DNA of 64,000 nt from positions 124,001-188,000 of the forward strand of contig UBMP01000016.1 in the NCBI GenBank assembly GCA_900466575.1, written 5' to 3'. The position numbers were made by a program, and so were the translations under genes. The notes beneath the pieces were generated by a model. That model saw nothing but the letters and a program-made list of their open reading frames with translations. It did no database searches and was not told where the DNA came from. The stretch is from Hyphomicrobiales bacterium. GTDB lineage: Bacteria > Pseudomonadota > Alphaproteobacteria > Rhizobiales > Rhizobiaceae. How positions within the stretch are numbered: the stretch's first letter is position 1; each line of letters starts with the position of its first letter. Below, in pieces: positions 1-9,376 of the stretch.

Positions 1-292
1 CGGAATTCATTCCGTGTGACCGGAACAATGCCTTGAGCTCGGGCGATAGCGGCTTGATGTCCAGCCCCGTTCCAACCAGCAGAAACTCGATCCGTTCCGC
101 CTCGGCAATCACCTTGGCGAAATCCTCGGGCTGCAAGGGCACTCCCTCCACCGCCGTCCAGGCATGAATGCCGGACGGCAGGCAGAGAATGGAGCCGCGA
201 TGCGACATGTCGGCGAAGCGGAAGCCGCCATTGCCATAAACGTCGATCTGCGCCTGTTCGGGCAGATAGCCGGGACCTTCGCCCCTGCTCAT
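1..292 (-). CDS. Mth938-like domain protein (DUF498 family), 3' part cut by the window edge
   Basis: The reading frame opens with an ATG whose bases overlap the secDF stop codon (ATGA overlap), so translation is probably coupled to secDF. About 97 residues are visible before the window ends. The segments PGYLPEQAQIDVYGNGGFRF, SILCLPSGIHAW and EFLLVGTG match the Mth938/NDUFAF3 (DUF498) fold, a small globular domain without signal peptide or membrane segment. Bacterial members commonly follow secDF in alphaproteobacteria; mitochondrial relatives assist complex I assembly, but the bacterial role is not settled. Family assignment rests on motif resemblance; the C-terminus is missing because it lies outside the window, not because the gene is broken. 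Confidence 0.8.
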   Translation of the reverse strand, partial: MSRGEGPGYLPEQAQIDVYGNGGFRFADMSHRGSILCLPSGIHAWTAVEGVPLQPEDFAKVIAEAERIEFLLVGTGLDIKPLSPELKALFRSHGMNS

Positions 293-2844
293 TTTGCGCC
301 CGCCGGCAGGGCCGCTTCTTCTTCGTCATCCTTGGAGTTCGCGCCATCGTCGGAGCGAAGCTTGAACAGGATGAGGATCGGCGCTGCGATATAGATCGAC
401 GAATAGGTACCAACCACAACGCCAAACAGCATGGCAATCGTGAAGGACCGAATGACCTCGCCACCGAAGATCACCAGAGCCAGGATCGCCAGCGACGTTG
501 TGATCGAGGTCATGATCGTGCGGGACATCGTCTGGTTCGTCGAGGCGTCGATGATCAGCGACATCGGCATCTTCTTGTATCGTCGCATCGTCTCTCGAAC
601 GCGGTCGTAAATCACGACGGTATCGTTCAGCGAATAACCGACGATCGTCAGAACCGCCGCGATACTCGAGACGTTGAATTCCGTCCCCGTGACCACGAAC
701 ATACCTATGGTCAGCAGCACGTCGTGAACGGTCGCTATGATCGCTCCCACCGCAAATTGCCACTCGAACCGGAGCCAGACATAGATGAGAATGCCGATCA
801 GCGCGACGGTCACACCAATGGTGCCCGTCTTGGCAAGCTCACCCGAAACGGTCGGACCGACGACCTCGACGCGCGAGAAGCTGTAGTCCTTCTCGAGTTC
901 GCCGCGCACCAGCGAATCCACCGACTGCTCGGCATTCTCGCCTCTGTTCTGAGCCTGGACGCGGATCAACGCTTCGGAAGGCGAGCCGAAGCCCTGAACC
1001 TGAACTTCGCCGAGGTTGAGGCCGGAGAGCCGTTCGCGCAGGCTTTCCAGGTTGGCGTCGCCCTGGATCGCCTTCACCTGGAAGATCGAGCCCCCGGTGA
1101 AGTCAATGCCGAGGTTCATCCCGATCGTCATGAAGCCGACAACGGAAATGACCGACAGCATGGCGGAAAGACCGAAATTGAAATTCCGCAGCCGCATGAA
1201 GCGGATGTTCGAACCGTCGAAGAAGCCCGTGCGGACACCCTTCGGCACGCCCTTCGGGCGCGCGCGCCGCACCCAGATGGCAACCAGCCAGCGGGTCAGC
1301 GTATAGGCAGTGAACACGGTCGTGACGATACCGATCATCAGCGTGATGGCAAAGCCGCGGATCGGACCGGAGCCCAGGAAGAAGAGGACGGCGGCGGCAA
1401 TGAAGTGCGTCACGTTCGCATCGACAATCGTCGCGAAAGCGCGCGTGAAGCCGCTTTCCACCGAGGGCAGGAAGGCCTTGCCACTCTTGAAGTCTTCTCG
1501 AATGCGCTCGTAGACGAGCACGTTGGCGTCCACAGCCACGCCGATCGTCAGCACGATACCGGCGATACCCGGCAGCGTCAGCGTCGCACCCAGCATGGTC
1601 AGGATCGCAAGGATCATGATGACGTTGAGCGTCACGGCCACGTTGGCGATGAAGCCCAGCAGACCGTAGAAGACCATCATGAAGACGATGACGAGTACGG
1701 AGCCCAGGGCACCGGCGATGACGCCGCTCTTGATCGAGTCGGCACCGAGGCCCGGACCGACCGTACGTTCTTCAACCACGGTGAGCTTGGCCGGCAAGGC
1801 ACCGGCACGCAGCAGAACCGCAAGGTCGTTCGCCGACTGTACCGAGAAGCTGCCCGAAATCTGGCCCGAACCGCCCAGGATCGGCTCGCGGATGACGGGG
1901 GCAGACAGGACATCGTTGTCGAGAACGATGGCAAAGGGCTTGCCGACATTCTCACTGGTCGCCTGGGCGAAACGCGTTGCGCCCTTGGAATCGAAGCGGA
2001 AGGTGACGACCGGCTCGTTGGTCTGCGAATTGAAGCTCGCCTGCGCATCGACCAGATCTTCACCCGAGACCAGTGCCCGCTTCTCGACGAGATAGGGAAC
2101 CGGCGGATCGTCCTTGGAATAGAGCACTTCCGATGTGGCGGGGGCGCGGCCGTTGAGCGCATCCTGCGCCGACATCGACTGGTCCACCATGTGGAAGGAG
2201 AGTTTCGCCGTCTGGTTCAGGATATTCTTCAGGCGCTGCGGGTCTTGCAGGCCCGGAACCTGAACGATGATGCGGTCCGCACCCTCGCGCTGGATGGTCG
2301 GCTCGGTCGTGCCGAGTTCGTCAACGCGGCGGCGGATGACTTCCGTCGACTGCGTCACAGCCGACGTCATGCGATACTCGATACCCTGATCGGTGATGTT
2401 GATCTTCAGCAGACCGTCACCGGCATCCGTCAGCGTCGCCTCGGTGATCGAACCCCCAGTCAGTGTGCCGGCCGAAATCGGCTGCGTCAGAGCGGTCAGC
2501 GCTTTCTTGGCCGCATCGAGCTGGCTCAGGTCGCGAATGCGGACCTGCACGACCTGCCCGGTTCCGGCAAGACCCGTATAGCCGACATTGGCCTCGCGCA
2601 GCTTGGTGCGGACATCATCGACGGTCGACTGCAGCCGTTCCTTGACGATATCGTTGCGGTCCACCTGCAACATGACGTGCGAACCGCCCTGCAGGTCGAG
2701 ACCGAGCGTGATCTTGTGTTTCGGGAACCAGGACGGAAGCCCCGAGAGCGTCTTGTCACTGATCGCATTGGGCAGCGCAATGATGACGCTGACGGCGATG
2801 ACAAGCCAGATGAAGATGGACTTCCAACGGGAATAATAGAGCAT
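289..2844 (-). CDS. secDF: Protein translocase SecD-SecF fusion
   Basis: An 851-residue fusion of the two accessory subunits of the Sec translocase, which use the proton motive force to pull exported proteins through the inner membrane. The N-terminal half is SecD: a first membrane helix near residues 9-28, DLQGGSHVMLQVD (D1 motif), a large periplasmic region, then six helices with GVAVDANVLVYERIREDF (D5-type motif) near residue 435. The second half is SecF, with a new helix near 610, GIDFTGGSIFQV, and a second VIYDRVRET motif near 755. SecD and SecF are separate in E. coli; the fused form is usual in many Rhizobiales. It follows yajC on the same strand and overlaps the next gene by four bases. 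Confidence 0.97.
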   Translation of the reverse strand: MLYYSRWKSIFIWLVIAVSVIIALPNAISDKTLSGLPSWFPKHKITLGLDLQGGSHVMLQVDRNDIVKERLQSTVDDVRTKLREANVGYTGLAGTGQVVQVRIRDLSQLDAAKKALTALTQPISAGTLTGGSITEATLTDAGDGLLKINITDQGIEYRMTSAVTQSTEVIRRRVDELGTTEPTIQREGADRIIVQVPGLQDPQRLKNILNQTAKLSFHMVDQSMSAQDALNGRAPATSEVLYSKDDPPVPYLVEKRALVSGEDLVDAQASFNSQTNEPVVTFRFDSKGATRFAQATSENVGKPFAIVLDNDVLSAPVIREPILGGSGQISGSFSVQSANDLAVLLRAGALPAKLTVVEERTVGPGLGADSIKSGVIAGALGSVLVIVFMMVFYGLLGFIANVAVTLNVIMILAILTMLGATLTLPGIAGIVLTIGVAVDANVLVYERIREDFKSGKAFLPSVESGFTRAFATIVDANVTHFIAAAVLFFLGSGPIRGFAITLMIGIVTTVFTAYTLTRWLVAIWVRRARPKGVPKGVRTGFFDGSNIRFMRLRNFNFGLSAMLSVISVVGFMTIGMNLGIDFTGGSIFQVKAIQGDANLESLRERLSGLNLGEVQVQGFGSPSEALIRVQAQNRGENAEQSVDSLVRGELEKDYSFSRVEVVGPTVSGELAKTGTIGVTVALIGILIYVWLRFEWQFAVGAIIATVHDVLLTIGMFVVTGTEFNVSSIAAVLTIVGYSLNDTVVIYDRVRETMRRYKKMPMSLIIDASTNQTMSRTIMTSITTSLAILALVIFGGEVIRSFTIAMLFGVVVGTYSSIYIAAPILILFKLRSDDGANSKDDEEEAALPAGAK

Positions 2845-2860
2845 GGGACTCTCGGGCTTT

Positions 2861-2897
2861 CAGAAGAAGAAGCCCGCCCGGCTTGAGCTGGGCGGGC
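2861..2897 (-). terminator. GC-rich hairpin with pyrimidine tail between yajC and secDF
   Basis: Arms GCCCGCCC (2872-2879) and GGGCGGGC (2890-2897) pair perfectly. On the minus strand the hairpin is followed by TTCTTCTTCT. It lies in the yajC-secDF gap, so it may reduce transcription into secDF rather than end the operon. Confidence 0.5.
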
Positions 2898-2903
2898 GCA
2901 ATG

Positions 2904-3251
2904 TCACTGCTTGGCGACAGGCTCGCCCTTGACGCGAACCTCGGTGATCAGCGAACGCACGACGCGGATCTTAACGCCGTCGGCAATCTCGACTTCGACT
3001 TCCTTCTCGTCTTCGAACACCTTGGTGACCTTGCCGAGAATGCCGCCGCCGGTCACGACCTGGTCGCCGCGGCGTACATTGTTCAGCATTTCTTCGCGGC
3101 GCTTCATCTGCGTGCGCTGCGGGCGAATGATGAGGAAATACATGACCACGAAGATCAGAAGGAACGGCGCAATCGAAAGCAGCATTTCGGTCGAACCGCC
3201 GCCAGCGGCAGGGGTGCCCGCGCTCTGGGCGAATGCTTCGGTGAAGAACAT
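2904..3251 (-). CDS. yajC: Preprotein translocase subunit YajC
   Basis: A small single-pass inner-membrane protein that associates with SecDF. The ATG at 3251 is preferred over one five codons upstream because AGGAG lies six bases in front of it; this gives 115 residues, normal for YajC. The membrane segment LLSIAPFLLIFVVMYFLIIR is followed at once by the family signature RPQRTQMKRREEMLNNVRRG and a basic/acidic cytoplasmic domain with GDQVVTGGGILGKV. It lies directly upstream of secDF in the standard yajC-secD-secF order. The gene is divergent from the DUF815 ATPase gene, leaving about 190 bp for promoters of both. Confidence 0.96.
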   Translation of the reverse strand: MFFTEAFAQSAGTPAAGGGSTEMLLSIAPFLLIFVVMYFLIIRPQRTQMKRREEMLNNVRRGDQVVTGGGILGKVTKVFEDEKEVEVEIADGVKIRVVRSLITEVRVKGEPVAKQ

Positions 3252-3444
3252 GAAAACTCCTTGCAATTCATGTGCGGAGCACGCATTGCGCCCCTGGTCT
3301 CAAGCCGCCGGAATATAGTGTTCGCGGTCACGAATGCAACAAATAGCTACTTCCTGCGAACGTTTTCCGGGCATATCGACCTTTCGGCCAGATTTGCCTC
3401 ATGTTAGGCCCGGAAAAATTCCGAAAGATACAGGAGGAAACGGC

Positions 3445-4311
3445 ATGTCGAATGATGCGACGCGCGAACTTCTCATCGAGATCAGGCAACTGCGCGAGGC
3501 GCTGGAAAGAATCGCCGGTCCCAAGCCTGCGCAGAACGACTGGTCAGCCGCTGACTGCTTCGTCTGGTCGCCGGCCCGCAGCTTTCTGCAGCCAGTCAGC
3601 CGCCCGAACCGCGTGAAGCTTGAACTGATCCATGGCGTCGATCACGTTCGCGACATTCTTTTCGAAAACACGAAACGCTTTGCCGAAGGCCTCTCCGCCA
3701 ACAATGTACTTCTGTGGGGCGCCCGCGGCATGGGCAAGTCCTCGCTGGTCAAGGCCGTGCATGCGCGGCTCTGCGAAAACCCGGCCCTCAACCTCAAACT
3801 CGTCGAAATTCATCGCGAGGACATCAACAGCCTGCCGACGCTGATGGAAATCCTCCGCGACGCCCCCGCCCGCGTCATCCTCTATTGCGACGACCTCTCC
3901 TTCGACCACGACGACACGTCGTACAAGTCTTTGAAGGCGGCACTCGACGGCGGCATCGAGGGCAGACCGGACAATGTCATCTTCTACGCGACCTCGAACC
4001 GCCGCCACCTGCTTCCGCGCAACATGATCGAGAACGAGCAGTCGACCGCGATCAACCCGTCAGAGGCGGTCGAAGAAAAGGTCTCACTCTCTGACCGTTT
4101 CGGTCTCTGGCTCGGCTTCCACAAATGCAGCCAGGAAGATTATCTCGGCATGATCGACGGATATGCTGCCCATTTCGCGCTGGAAAGCAGCCGCGAGGAC
4201 CTGCATCACCGGGCGCTCGAATGGGCCACCACCCGCGGCGCGCGTTCGGGCCGCGTGGCCTGGCAATTCGTGCAGGATGAGGCAGGCCGTCAGGGCAAGG
4301 TGCTGGCTTAA
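3445..4311 (+). CDS. ATP-binding protein of the DUF815 family (AAA-type)
   Basis: The ATG at 3445 follows a near-perfect ribosome binding site, AGGAGGAAA (3432-3440), so the longer in-frame extension from 3334 is rejected. The 288-residue product has Walker A GARGMGKSSL around residue 90, a Walker B-like stretch VILYCDDLSF, and a sensor-type YATSNRRHLLPR. These fit DUF815, a conserved AAA ATPase family of unknown function often found beside yajC-secDF in rhizobia. No membrane segment or signal peptide is visible. The gene converges on the phosphodiester glycosidase gene with a four-base overlap. ATP binding is well supported; the substrate is unknown. Confidence 0.88.
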   Translation: MSNDATRELLIEIRQLREALERIAGPKPAQNDWSAADCFVWSPARSFLQPVSRPNRVKLELIHGVDHVRDILFENTKRFAEGLSANNVLLWGARGMGKSSLVKAVHARLCENPALNLKLVEIHREDINSLPTLMEILRDAPARVILYCDDLSFDHDDTSYKSLKAALDGGIEGRPDNVIFYATSNRRHLLPRNMIENEQSTAINPSEAVEEKVSLSDRFGLWLGFHKCSQEDYLGMIDGYAAHFALESSREDLHHRALEWATTRGARSGRVAWQFVQDEAGRQGKVLA

Positions 4312-5069
4312 GGTAGACTGTCAGTAACGGCGAGGATGGGCCCCAGCGGCTCGCTCTCGTCGCGCCGCCCCCAGGCGGGAACCATCATGCTGGAGATCGA
4401 CCCGTCGAGAAACAGAGCGTTCCGGCAGTTCAAAACATCGCGATAGAAGACGGCCAGGTCATAGAAGCGCACCGGCCCTTTGGTGACGACGAAAACCACC
4501 CTGCCCTTGTCGTCGACGCCGACGCCGTTGCGCAGTTTGAGACTGTCGCTTTGCGGCAGGAATGACGGATGGATGTTGCCGTCGATGACGAGCATGGGAC
4601 CTGATTGCGTGGCAAGTCTCGGCTGGATGCCGCTGGCCGCGTAGGCTTCCGTCTCCAGCACACCGGCCCTTCCATCCTTACCGATATAAAAGACGCCGTT
4701 CGGACGCAGGAAGAAATTGCCCCAGCCGCCGCCGCGCACCAGACTGTGTTTCTCGACACCTTCCTCGACATGCAGCCCGACGGGGCTAAGGTCCGAATGA
4801 TACATGCCGGCATTCATGGCAAACCGGATGACATGCTTGCCGGAAGCCCAGATGTCGCGCCCAAGCGCCCGGAACCCGCCATAAGGCTTGCCGGTGGCGT
4901 CGGCGTTAAAGAGCCGGATAGTGTCCTTGGCCGGGTCGAAGGTGCAGACGGCATAGTCGTTGCCGAGATAGCCGGTCCATTCGCAGTTGGCTGTCGCATG
5001 CGCAGCAAGGGGCGCGGCGGCCAACAGGCCTGCCGCCAATCCCAGAACGCGCCGCCAGCACAAGACCAT
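4308..5069 (-). CDS. Exported phosphodiester glycosidase family protein (DUF2233/NAGPA-like)
   Basis: A 253-residue protein with an N-terminal signal peptide (hydrophobic LGLAAGLLAAAPLAAHATA followed by a probable cleavage near residue 27). The body carries MNAGMYHSDLSPVGLHVEEG, GVFYIGKDG, QSGPMLVIDG and the C-terminal FLDGSISSMMVP, which match the DUF2233/NAGPA phosphodiester glycosidase domain. Related enzymes remove GlcNAc from phosphodiester-linked sugars; the periplasmic substrate here is unknown. The start codon overlaps the kdsA stop codon (TGATG), so the gene is the last of a translationally coupled VOC-kdsA-glycosidase set, which hints at an envelope role. Confidence 0.82.
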   Translation of the reverse strand: MVLCWRRVLGLAAGLLAAAPLAAHATANCEWTGYLGNDYAVCTFDPAKDTIRLFNADATGKPYGGFRALGRDIWASGKHVIRFAMNAGMYHSDLSPVGLHVEEGVEKHSLVRGGGWGNFFLRPNGVFYIGKDGRAGVLETEAYAASGIQPRLATQSGPMLVIDGNIHPSFLPQSDSLKLRNGVGVDDKGRVVFVVTKGPVRFYDLAVFYRDVLNCRNALFLDGSISSMMVPAWGRRDESEPLGPILAVTDSLP

Positions 5070-5917
5070 CAGCCCTTTGCGAGAGCATCGAAAGCGAGCA
5101 GCTTTTCCAAAAGCCGCGGCATATCCTTCAGATGCACCATGTTCGGCCCGTCCGACGGAGCATTGTCAGGGTCTTCGTGCGTCTCGATAAAGACACCGGC
5201 GACACCAACGGCGACCGCCGCACGCGCCAGCGTCTCGACGAATTCGCGCTGGCCGCCCGAAGAACCGCCCTGCCCGCCCGGCTGCTGCACCGAATGGGTG
5301 GCATCGAAGATCACCGGCGCGCCCATGGCCGCCATGATCGGCAGCGAGCGCATATCGGACACGAGCGTGTTGTAGCCGAAAGAGGCACCGCGCTCGCACA
5401 GAAGCACATCCGGGTTGCCGCTGGCGTTCAGCTTGTGGAGCACGTTCTTCATGTCCCAGGGCGCGAGGAATTGCCCTTTCTTGACGTTGATCGCCTTGCC
5501 GGTCTTGGCGGCGGCCACGAGAAGATCGGTCTGGCGGCAGAGGAAGGCGGGGATCTGGAGGACATCGACCGTTTGGGCGACGATCGCGCATTGTTCTTCG
5601 GTATGAATGTCGGTGATGACCGGGAAGCCGAAATCCTTCTTCAGATCGGCAAACACCTCCATCGCCTTTTCGAGCCCGATGCCGCGGCCTGCTGTCAGTG
5701 ACGTGCGGTTCGCCTTGTCGAAGGACGACTTGTAGACGAGACCGATATTCAGCTTCGCGCAGATATCCTTCAGCGCGCCGGCGACCTGATAGGCATGGTC
5801 GCGGCTTTCCATCTGGCAAGGGCCGGCGATCAGCGACAGGCGCCCGGAATTGGAAAACGTCACCGCGCCGGCACCAGAACCGATCGTCACGCTCGCATTG
5901 GTCTTCACCTCAGTCAT
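5069..5917 (-). CDS. kdsA: 3-deoxy-8-phosphooctulonate synthase (KDO-8-phosphate synthase)
   Basis: Condenses phosphoenolpyruvate with arabinose 5-phosphate to form KDO-8-phosphate, the precursor of the KDO that links lipid A to the lipopolysaccharide core. The 282-residue product is of normal length. It shows [16 protein letters not shown] near the N-terminus, FKASFDKANR-type sequence ([12 protein letters not shown]), [36 protein letters not shown] and [11 protein letters not shown]. The gene overlaps its neighbours on both sides by one to four bases, indicating one transcript with the VOC protein and the phosphodiester glycosidase. Confidence 0.97.
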   Translation of the reverse strand: MTEVKTNASVTIGSGAGAVTFSNSGRLSLIAGPCQMESRDHAYQVAGALKDICAKLNIGLVYKSSFDKANRTSLTAGRGIGLEKAMEVFADLKKDFGFPVITDIHTEEQCAIVAQTVDVLQIPAFLCRQTDLLVAAAKTGKAINVKKGQFLAPWDMKNVLHKLNASGNPDVLLCERGASFGYNTLVSDMRSLPIMAAMGAPVIFDATHSVQQPGGQGGSSGGQREFVETLARAAVAVGVAGVFIETHEDPDNAPSDGPNMVHLKDMPRLLEKLLAFDALAKG

Positions 5918-6798
5918 GCCTGTTCCTCAAAGCTATAGAGAACGCCCTGCCCGGACGCCTCGGGGACGACCAGCCTTGTGCCGATCATCTCGTGAACCAC
6001 GCCATTGCGGCGCAAAAGTGTTGCCGTCGCGTGGAGCGAACCGACATGAAACGAGACCGCGCGCCCTCTTAAACCCCGCGCATGACCGCAATATTTACGG
6101 CCAAACCGGGCTTCGAACTCTGCATGCGTCACCACTGAGAGACGTGCGTCGCCTGCGCGCATTTCAAGACTATCCCCGACCTGTGCCGGACGCCCGCCGC
6201 GTGAAATCACGTCCAGGAAATCCGCGAAATCCTGCGGATGCGGCTCGCAGAGTGTCACGCCGGCAAGGCCGGTCACGCCATTTTCATGCGCCGTCAGGGC
6301 CGAACGGTCGACAGCCAAAGTATTGATGCGTTCGCAAGTAAAGGCAAAGAAATCCGGCGACCTCAGATCGGCCGCGAAGGCGAGCCGAAACGAAGCGACA
6401 CTTTCCGCGCCGTCCGGCGTGCGGAAAGGCCGAGAAAAGTCGAGCATGCGGCCCGCCGAAAAGCCAGATGTCTCGTAGGCGTCATGATCTTCCTTCGCAT
6501 CATTGGTCTGAAAGACGACCGCCTCAAGCCCTTCCTGCCCGTGACGAAACCGGAAAGCGCGGTCTCGTGCAGTGAAGACATTCCCGGCCTGCGCCGAGGC
6601 CAGGCTGTCAGCGTCGGAACCGATCGCGAGCGGCTCAAGATAGGTGCCGTCCTTCAGGAAAACGCAAGCGTTTTCAGTGCCAAACGGATGACGGGCATCC
6701 GGCGCCACCGTAAAACCCACCGAACTCAGCCGCGCCCGTGCGGTCGCGAGATCGGTCACAGCCAGAACAAGATGATCGATCGCCCTCGAGCCGGACAT
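5914..6798 (-). CDS. VOC family protein (glyoxalase-like fold)
   Basis: A 294-residue cytoplasmic protein opening with [20 protein letters not shown], the typical first strand and helix of a vicinal-oxygen-chelate module. A second, weaker module follows after residue 150 ([20 protein letters not shown]). The length and layout match the glyoxalase-like proteins that often precede kdsA in rhizobia. Candidate metal ligands are the first-module His and later Glu residues, but the reaction cannot be read from sequence. GAGAGG lies eight bases before the ATG. The gene is first in the coupled run with kdsA (four-base ATGA overlap). Confidence 0.8.
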   Translation of the reverse strand: MSGSRAIDHLVLAVTDLATARARLSSVGFTVAPDARHPFGTENACVFLKDGTYLEPLAIGSDADSLASAQAGNVFTARDRAFRFRHGQEGLEAVVFQTNDAKEDHDAYETSGFSAGRMLDFSRPFRTPDGAESVASFRLAFAADLRSPDFFAFTCERINTLAVDRSALTAHENGVTGLAGVTLCEPHPQDFADFLDVISRGGRPAQVGDSLEMRAGDARLSVVTHAEFEARFGRKYCGHARGLRGRAVSFHVGSLHATATLLRRNGVVHEMIGTRLVVPEASGQGVLYSFEEQA

Positions 6799-7024
6799 TG
6801 CGGAACCTCTCTTTCGTCGCGCCTCATGTGCAACGTTCCCGCACCGAATTCAAGGCCGCAGTCGAGTCCAAGTTTTATTCCGCCACACTCGTAAACAACG
6901 GCAAGAGAAACGAATTAGGATTCCATAAACTTTTACCAAGTTGTTTTACGGCACATAATAGAAGTTGCGCTAATCTGTTCCTGTCAATGAAACAGAGGGT
7001 CCTTGAGCAACAGGACAATCGAAC

Positions 7025-7306
7025 ATGGCACAGGTAATCACCGTGTCGGCTCCCACCGCTGCAGCTGTTAGTGACAACTACAAGGCATCGGTCAGGAGCA
7101 CGACATTTAATCCGATGGCCGCCGCCATCGAAGACTGGCATGCCAAGGCCATCGCCGATGGAGACATCGCCGATCGGTCGCTTCTGCAATTGGTGCATCC
7201 GCCATCACTGGCCCTGACATTTCTGACGGCCACCCATCACAAGGTGCCGCAGACAACGCCCCAGCACGCGACTGCCGCGTATCTGGACAACGGTCACGGC
7301 AAGTAA
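7025..7306 (+). CDS. Small hypothetical protein, 93 residues
   Basis: I do not recognise this protein. The ATG is preceded by CAGGACAATCGAAC, a weak ribosome binding site, and by an AT-rich stretch (6900-6990) that looks like a promoter region. The product begins MAQVITVSAPTAAAVSDNYK and is rich in Ala, Thr and His, with FNPMAAAIEDWHAKAIADGD in the middle. There is no clear signal peptide or membrane helix. It stands alone between the VOC gene and the glycine riboswitch. The isolated AT-rich leader and absence of a better frame support a real gene, but it could be spurious. Confidence 0.5.
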   Translation: MAQVITVSAPTAAAVSDNYKASVRSTTFNPMAAAIEDWHAKAIADGDIADRSLLQLVHPPSLALTFLTATHHKVPQTTPQHATAAYLDNGHGK

Positions 7307-7421
7307 GGGCGGACATTCGCGTTCGTCATCTGCGGTCAAGCGTGGCAGCGATGCCGCGCTCGCTGGCGTTTACGCATCATCTTGTTGCGACATTTTTTTG
7401 TGTCGGAACGCCATTTCCCTC

Positions 7422-7450
7422 TTGTCAAATGCCACATCGACCAAATAATT
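7422..7450 (+). promoter_or_regulatory. Probable promoter of the gcvTHP operon
   Basis: TTGTCA (7422-7427) and ATAATT (7445-7450) are separated by 17 bases and lie just upstream of the glycine riboswitch, the position expected for its transcription start. Confidence 0.5.
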
Positions 7451-7463
7451 GAACCATCCCGTT

Positions 7464-7617
7464 GGGAGAATCTGGTCGATCGGATCGACTGGTGCCGAAG
7501 GAGCAACCGCCCCGGAAACTCTCAGGCCAAAGGACCAACGGATCAGAACTGCACTCTGGAGAATGGCGGGAAACCGCATGCCGAAGGGATAACAATCTCA
7601 GGCAAAAGGGACAGAGG
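7464..7617 (+). ncRNA. Tandem glycine riboswitch (two aptamers) of gcvTHP
   Basis: Two successive glycine aptamers are visible. The first spans about 7464-7548: GGGAGA start, GGTGCCGAAGGAGCAA, then AACTCTCAGGCCAAAGGACC. The second spans about 7553-7617: CTCTGGAGAA start, GCATGCCGAAGGGATAAC, then AATCTCAGGCAAAAGGGACA. The paired GCCGAAGG and CTCAGG(C)CAAA(A)GGAC blocks are hallmarks of this class. It lies about 80 bases before gcvT and should switch the glycine cleavage genes on when glycine is abundant. Confidence 0.93.
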
Positions 7618-7695
7618 GGGCTCAAGAAGAAACCGGCGCATCCGCGCCCAATCGAATGAGCCGGCGTAATCACGCCCTTGCCCGGAGACCCGCTC

Positions 7696-8835
7696 TTGAG
7701 CGCCGAGACAGATCTGAAAAAGACCCCGCTTCATGCGCTCCATCGGGAGCTTGGCGCCCGCATGGTGCCCTTTGCCGGCTATGACATGCCGGTGCAATAT
7801 CCCGCAGGCGTGCTGAAAGAGCATCTCCACACGCGCGCATCCGCCGGCCTGTTCGACGTGTCCCATATGGGCCAGGTCATCGTGAAGGCGAAGTCGGACG
7901 ATAACGCCGATGCCGCCAGGGCTCTCGAAACCCTCGTTCCCGTCGATGTGCTCGGCCTCGCCCCCGGCCGCCAGCGCTATGCGCTCTTCACAAACGAAAC
8001 CGGCGGCATTCTCGACGACCTGATGATCGTCAATCGCGGTGACCATTTCTTCGTCGTCGTCAACGCCGCCTGCAAGGACGCCGATTTCGCCCATCTGGAA
8101 AAGCATATCGGCGATACCTGCACCGTCACGCCGCTGCCCGAACGTGCGCTGATCGCGCTGCAGGGCCCGAAGGCGGAAGCAGCGCTCGCCAGCCTCGCGC
8201 CGGAAACCGCCACCATGAAATTCATGGATGTCGCGACGGTGAAGCTCGTCGGCACCGATTGCATCGTCTCCCGCTCCGGCTATTCCGGCGAGGACGGCTA
8301 TGAAATCTCCGTGCCGAACGAGAAGGCCGAAGAGCTTGCCCGCGCGCTGCTCGCCATCGACGGCGTCATGCCGATCGGCCTCGGCGCGCGCGATTCGCTC
8401 CGTTTCGAAGCCGGCCTTTGCCTTTATGGCAACGATATCGACACAACCACGACGCCGGCGGAAGCCGCTCTCAACTGGGCGATCCAGAAGGTTCGCCGCA
8501 CCGGCGGCGCACGCGCCGGCGGTTTTCCGGGCGCGGACGCCGTGCTCAAGGGTCTGGATGCCGGCGTTTCCCGCCTGCGCGTCGGCCTGAAGCCGGAAGG
8601 CAAGGCTCCCGTCCGTGGCCATACCGCACTCTTTGCCGATGAGGCAGGCACGAGACAAATCGGCGAAGTCACCTCCGGCGGCTTCGGCCCGACGGTCGAA
8701 GGCCCGGTCGCCATGGGCTATGTCGCCTCCGAATTCGCCGCCACCGGCACCACTGTCTACGCGGAAGTGCGCGGCAAATTCCTGCCCGTCACCGTCTCCG
8801 CTCTTCCTTTCATCACACCCGGCTACAAACGCTGA
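7696..8835 (+). CDS. gcvT: Glycine cleavage system aminomethyltransferase (T protein)
   Basis: Transfers the methylene group from the H-protein-bound aminomethyl intermediate to tetrahydrofolate and releases ammonia. The TTG at 7696 is chosen because GGAG (7684-7687) lies eight bases before it; a TTG at 7678 would add six residues. About 379 residues, normal for the family. Visible are [20 protein letters not shown], the folate-binding-type [10 protein letters not shown], a central [30 protein letters not shown] and a C-terminal barrel with [12 protein letters not shown]. It is the first gene after the glycine riboswitch, 22 bases ahead of gcvH. Confidence 0.97.
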   Translation: MSAETDLKKTPLHALHRELGARMVPFAGYDMPVQYPAGVLKEHLHTRASAGLFDVSHMGQVIVKAKSDDNADAARALETLVPVDVLGLAPGRQRYALFTNETGGILDDLMIVNRGDHFFVVVNAACKDADFAHLEKHIGDTCTVTPLPERALIALQGPKAEAALASLAPETATMKFMDVATVKLVGTDCIVSRSGYSGEDGYEISVPNEKAEELARALLAIDGVMPIGLGARDSLRFEAGLCLYGNDIDTTTTPAEAALNWAIQKVRRTGGARAGGFPGADAVLKGLDAGVSRLRVGLKPEGKAPVRGHTALFADEAGTRQIGEVTSGGFGPTVEGPVAMGYVASEFAATGTTVYAEVRGKFLPVTVSALPFITPGYKR

Positions 8836-8857
8836 AACCAATCAAAAGGGGAAATCC

Positions 8858-9220
8858 ATGCTGAAATTCACCGAAGAACACGAATGGCTGCTCGTTGAAG
8901 GCGATGTCGCCACCGTCGGAATCACCACCCACGCCTCCGAACAGCTCGGCGATCTCGTGTTCGTCGAACTGCCGGAAGCAGGCGCATCCTTCGCCAAGGG
9001 CGCCGCCGCCGCAACCGTCGAGTCCGTCAAGGCGGCTTCCGAAGTCTACTGCCCGCTCGACGGCGAGATTGTCGAAGTCAATCAGGCCATCGTCGACGAC
9101 CCGTCATTGGTTGGCTCGGACCCGGAAGGGGCTGCCTGGTTCTTCAAGCTGAAGCTCGCCAATCCGGCCGATGCAGCAGCGCTGCTCGACAAGGCGGCCT
9201 ATGAGGCGCTGATCGCTTAA
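8858..9220 (+). CDS. gcvH: Glycine cleavage system H protein (lipoyl carrier)
   Basis: Carries the aminomethyl group between the P, T and L proteins on a swinging lipoyl arm. The ATG at 8858 follows AAAGGGGAAATCC, a good ribosome binding site; longer upstream frames run through gcvT and are rejected. The 120-residue product has the lipoyl attachment region [20 protein letters not shown], with the modified lysine in ESVKA near residue 61, and the C-terminal [13 protein letters not shown]. Second gene of the gcvTHP operon. Confidence 0.97.
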   Translation: MLKFTEEHEWLLVEGDVATVGITTHASEQLGDLVFVELPEAGASFAKGAAAATVESVKAASEVYCPLDGEIVEVNQAIVDDPSLVGSDPEGAAWFFKLKLANPADAAALLDKAAYEALIA

Positions 9221-9248
9221 GGCGCTCCAGGGGGCACCTGAGCAAGCC

Positions 9249-9303
9249 GCCCCTCACCCCGCCTCCGCTTCGCTCGGCGGACCTCTCCCCGATGGGGCGA
9301 GGA
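9249..9303 (+). repeat. Dispersed palindromic repeat, copy A between gcvH and gcvP
   Basis: CCCCTCA is followed by a hairpin with CCGCC and GGCGG arms around GCTTCGC, then a second palindrome with CCTCTCCCC and GGGGCGAGG arms (9282-9303). This two-hairpin layout matches the larger arrays at 59.9-60.95 kb, with a different core. Confidence 0.7.
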
Positions 9304-9376
9304 GGGCCGAGAGGTCGCGCCCAGCCCGCCTCTTCCAACCGGGCGAGGAAATTCGAGAGGGGGCGGCAAGCTCCCG

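Noticed and set aside
724-2886. 720-codon open frame on the plus strand
   Set aside because: It is the complement of secDF in the high-GC DNA; it lacks a ribosome binding site and shows His/Arg/Asp-rich shadow composition.
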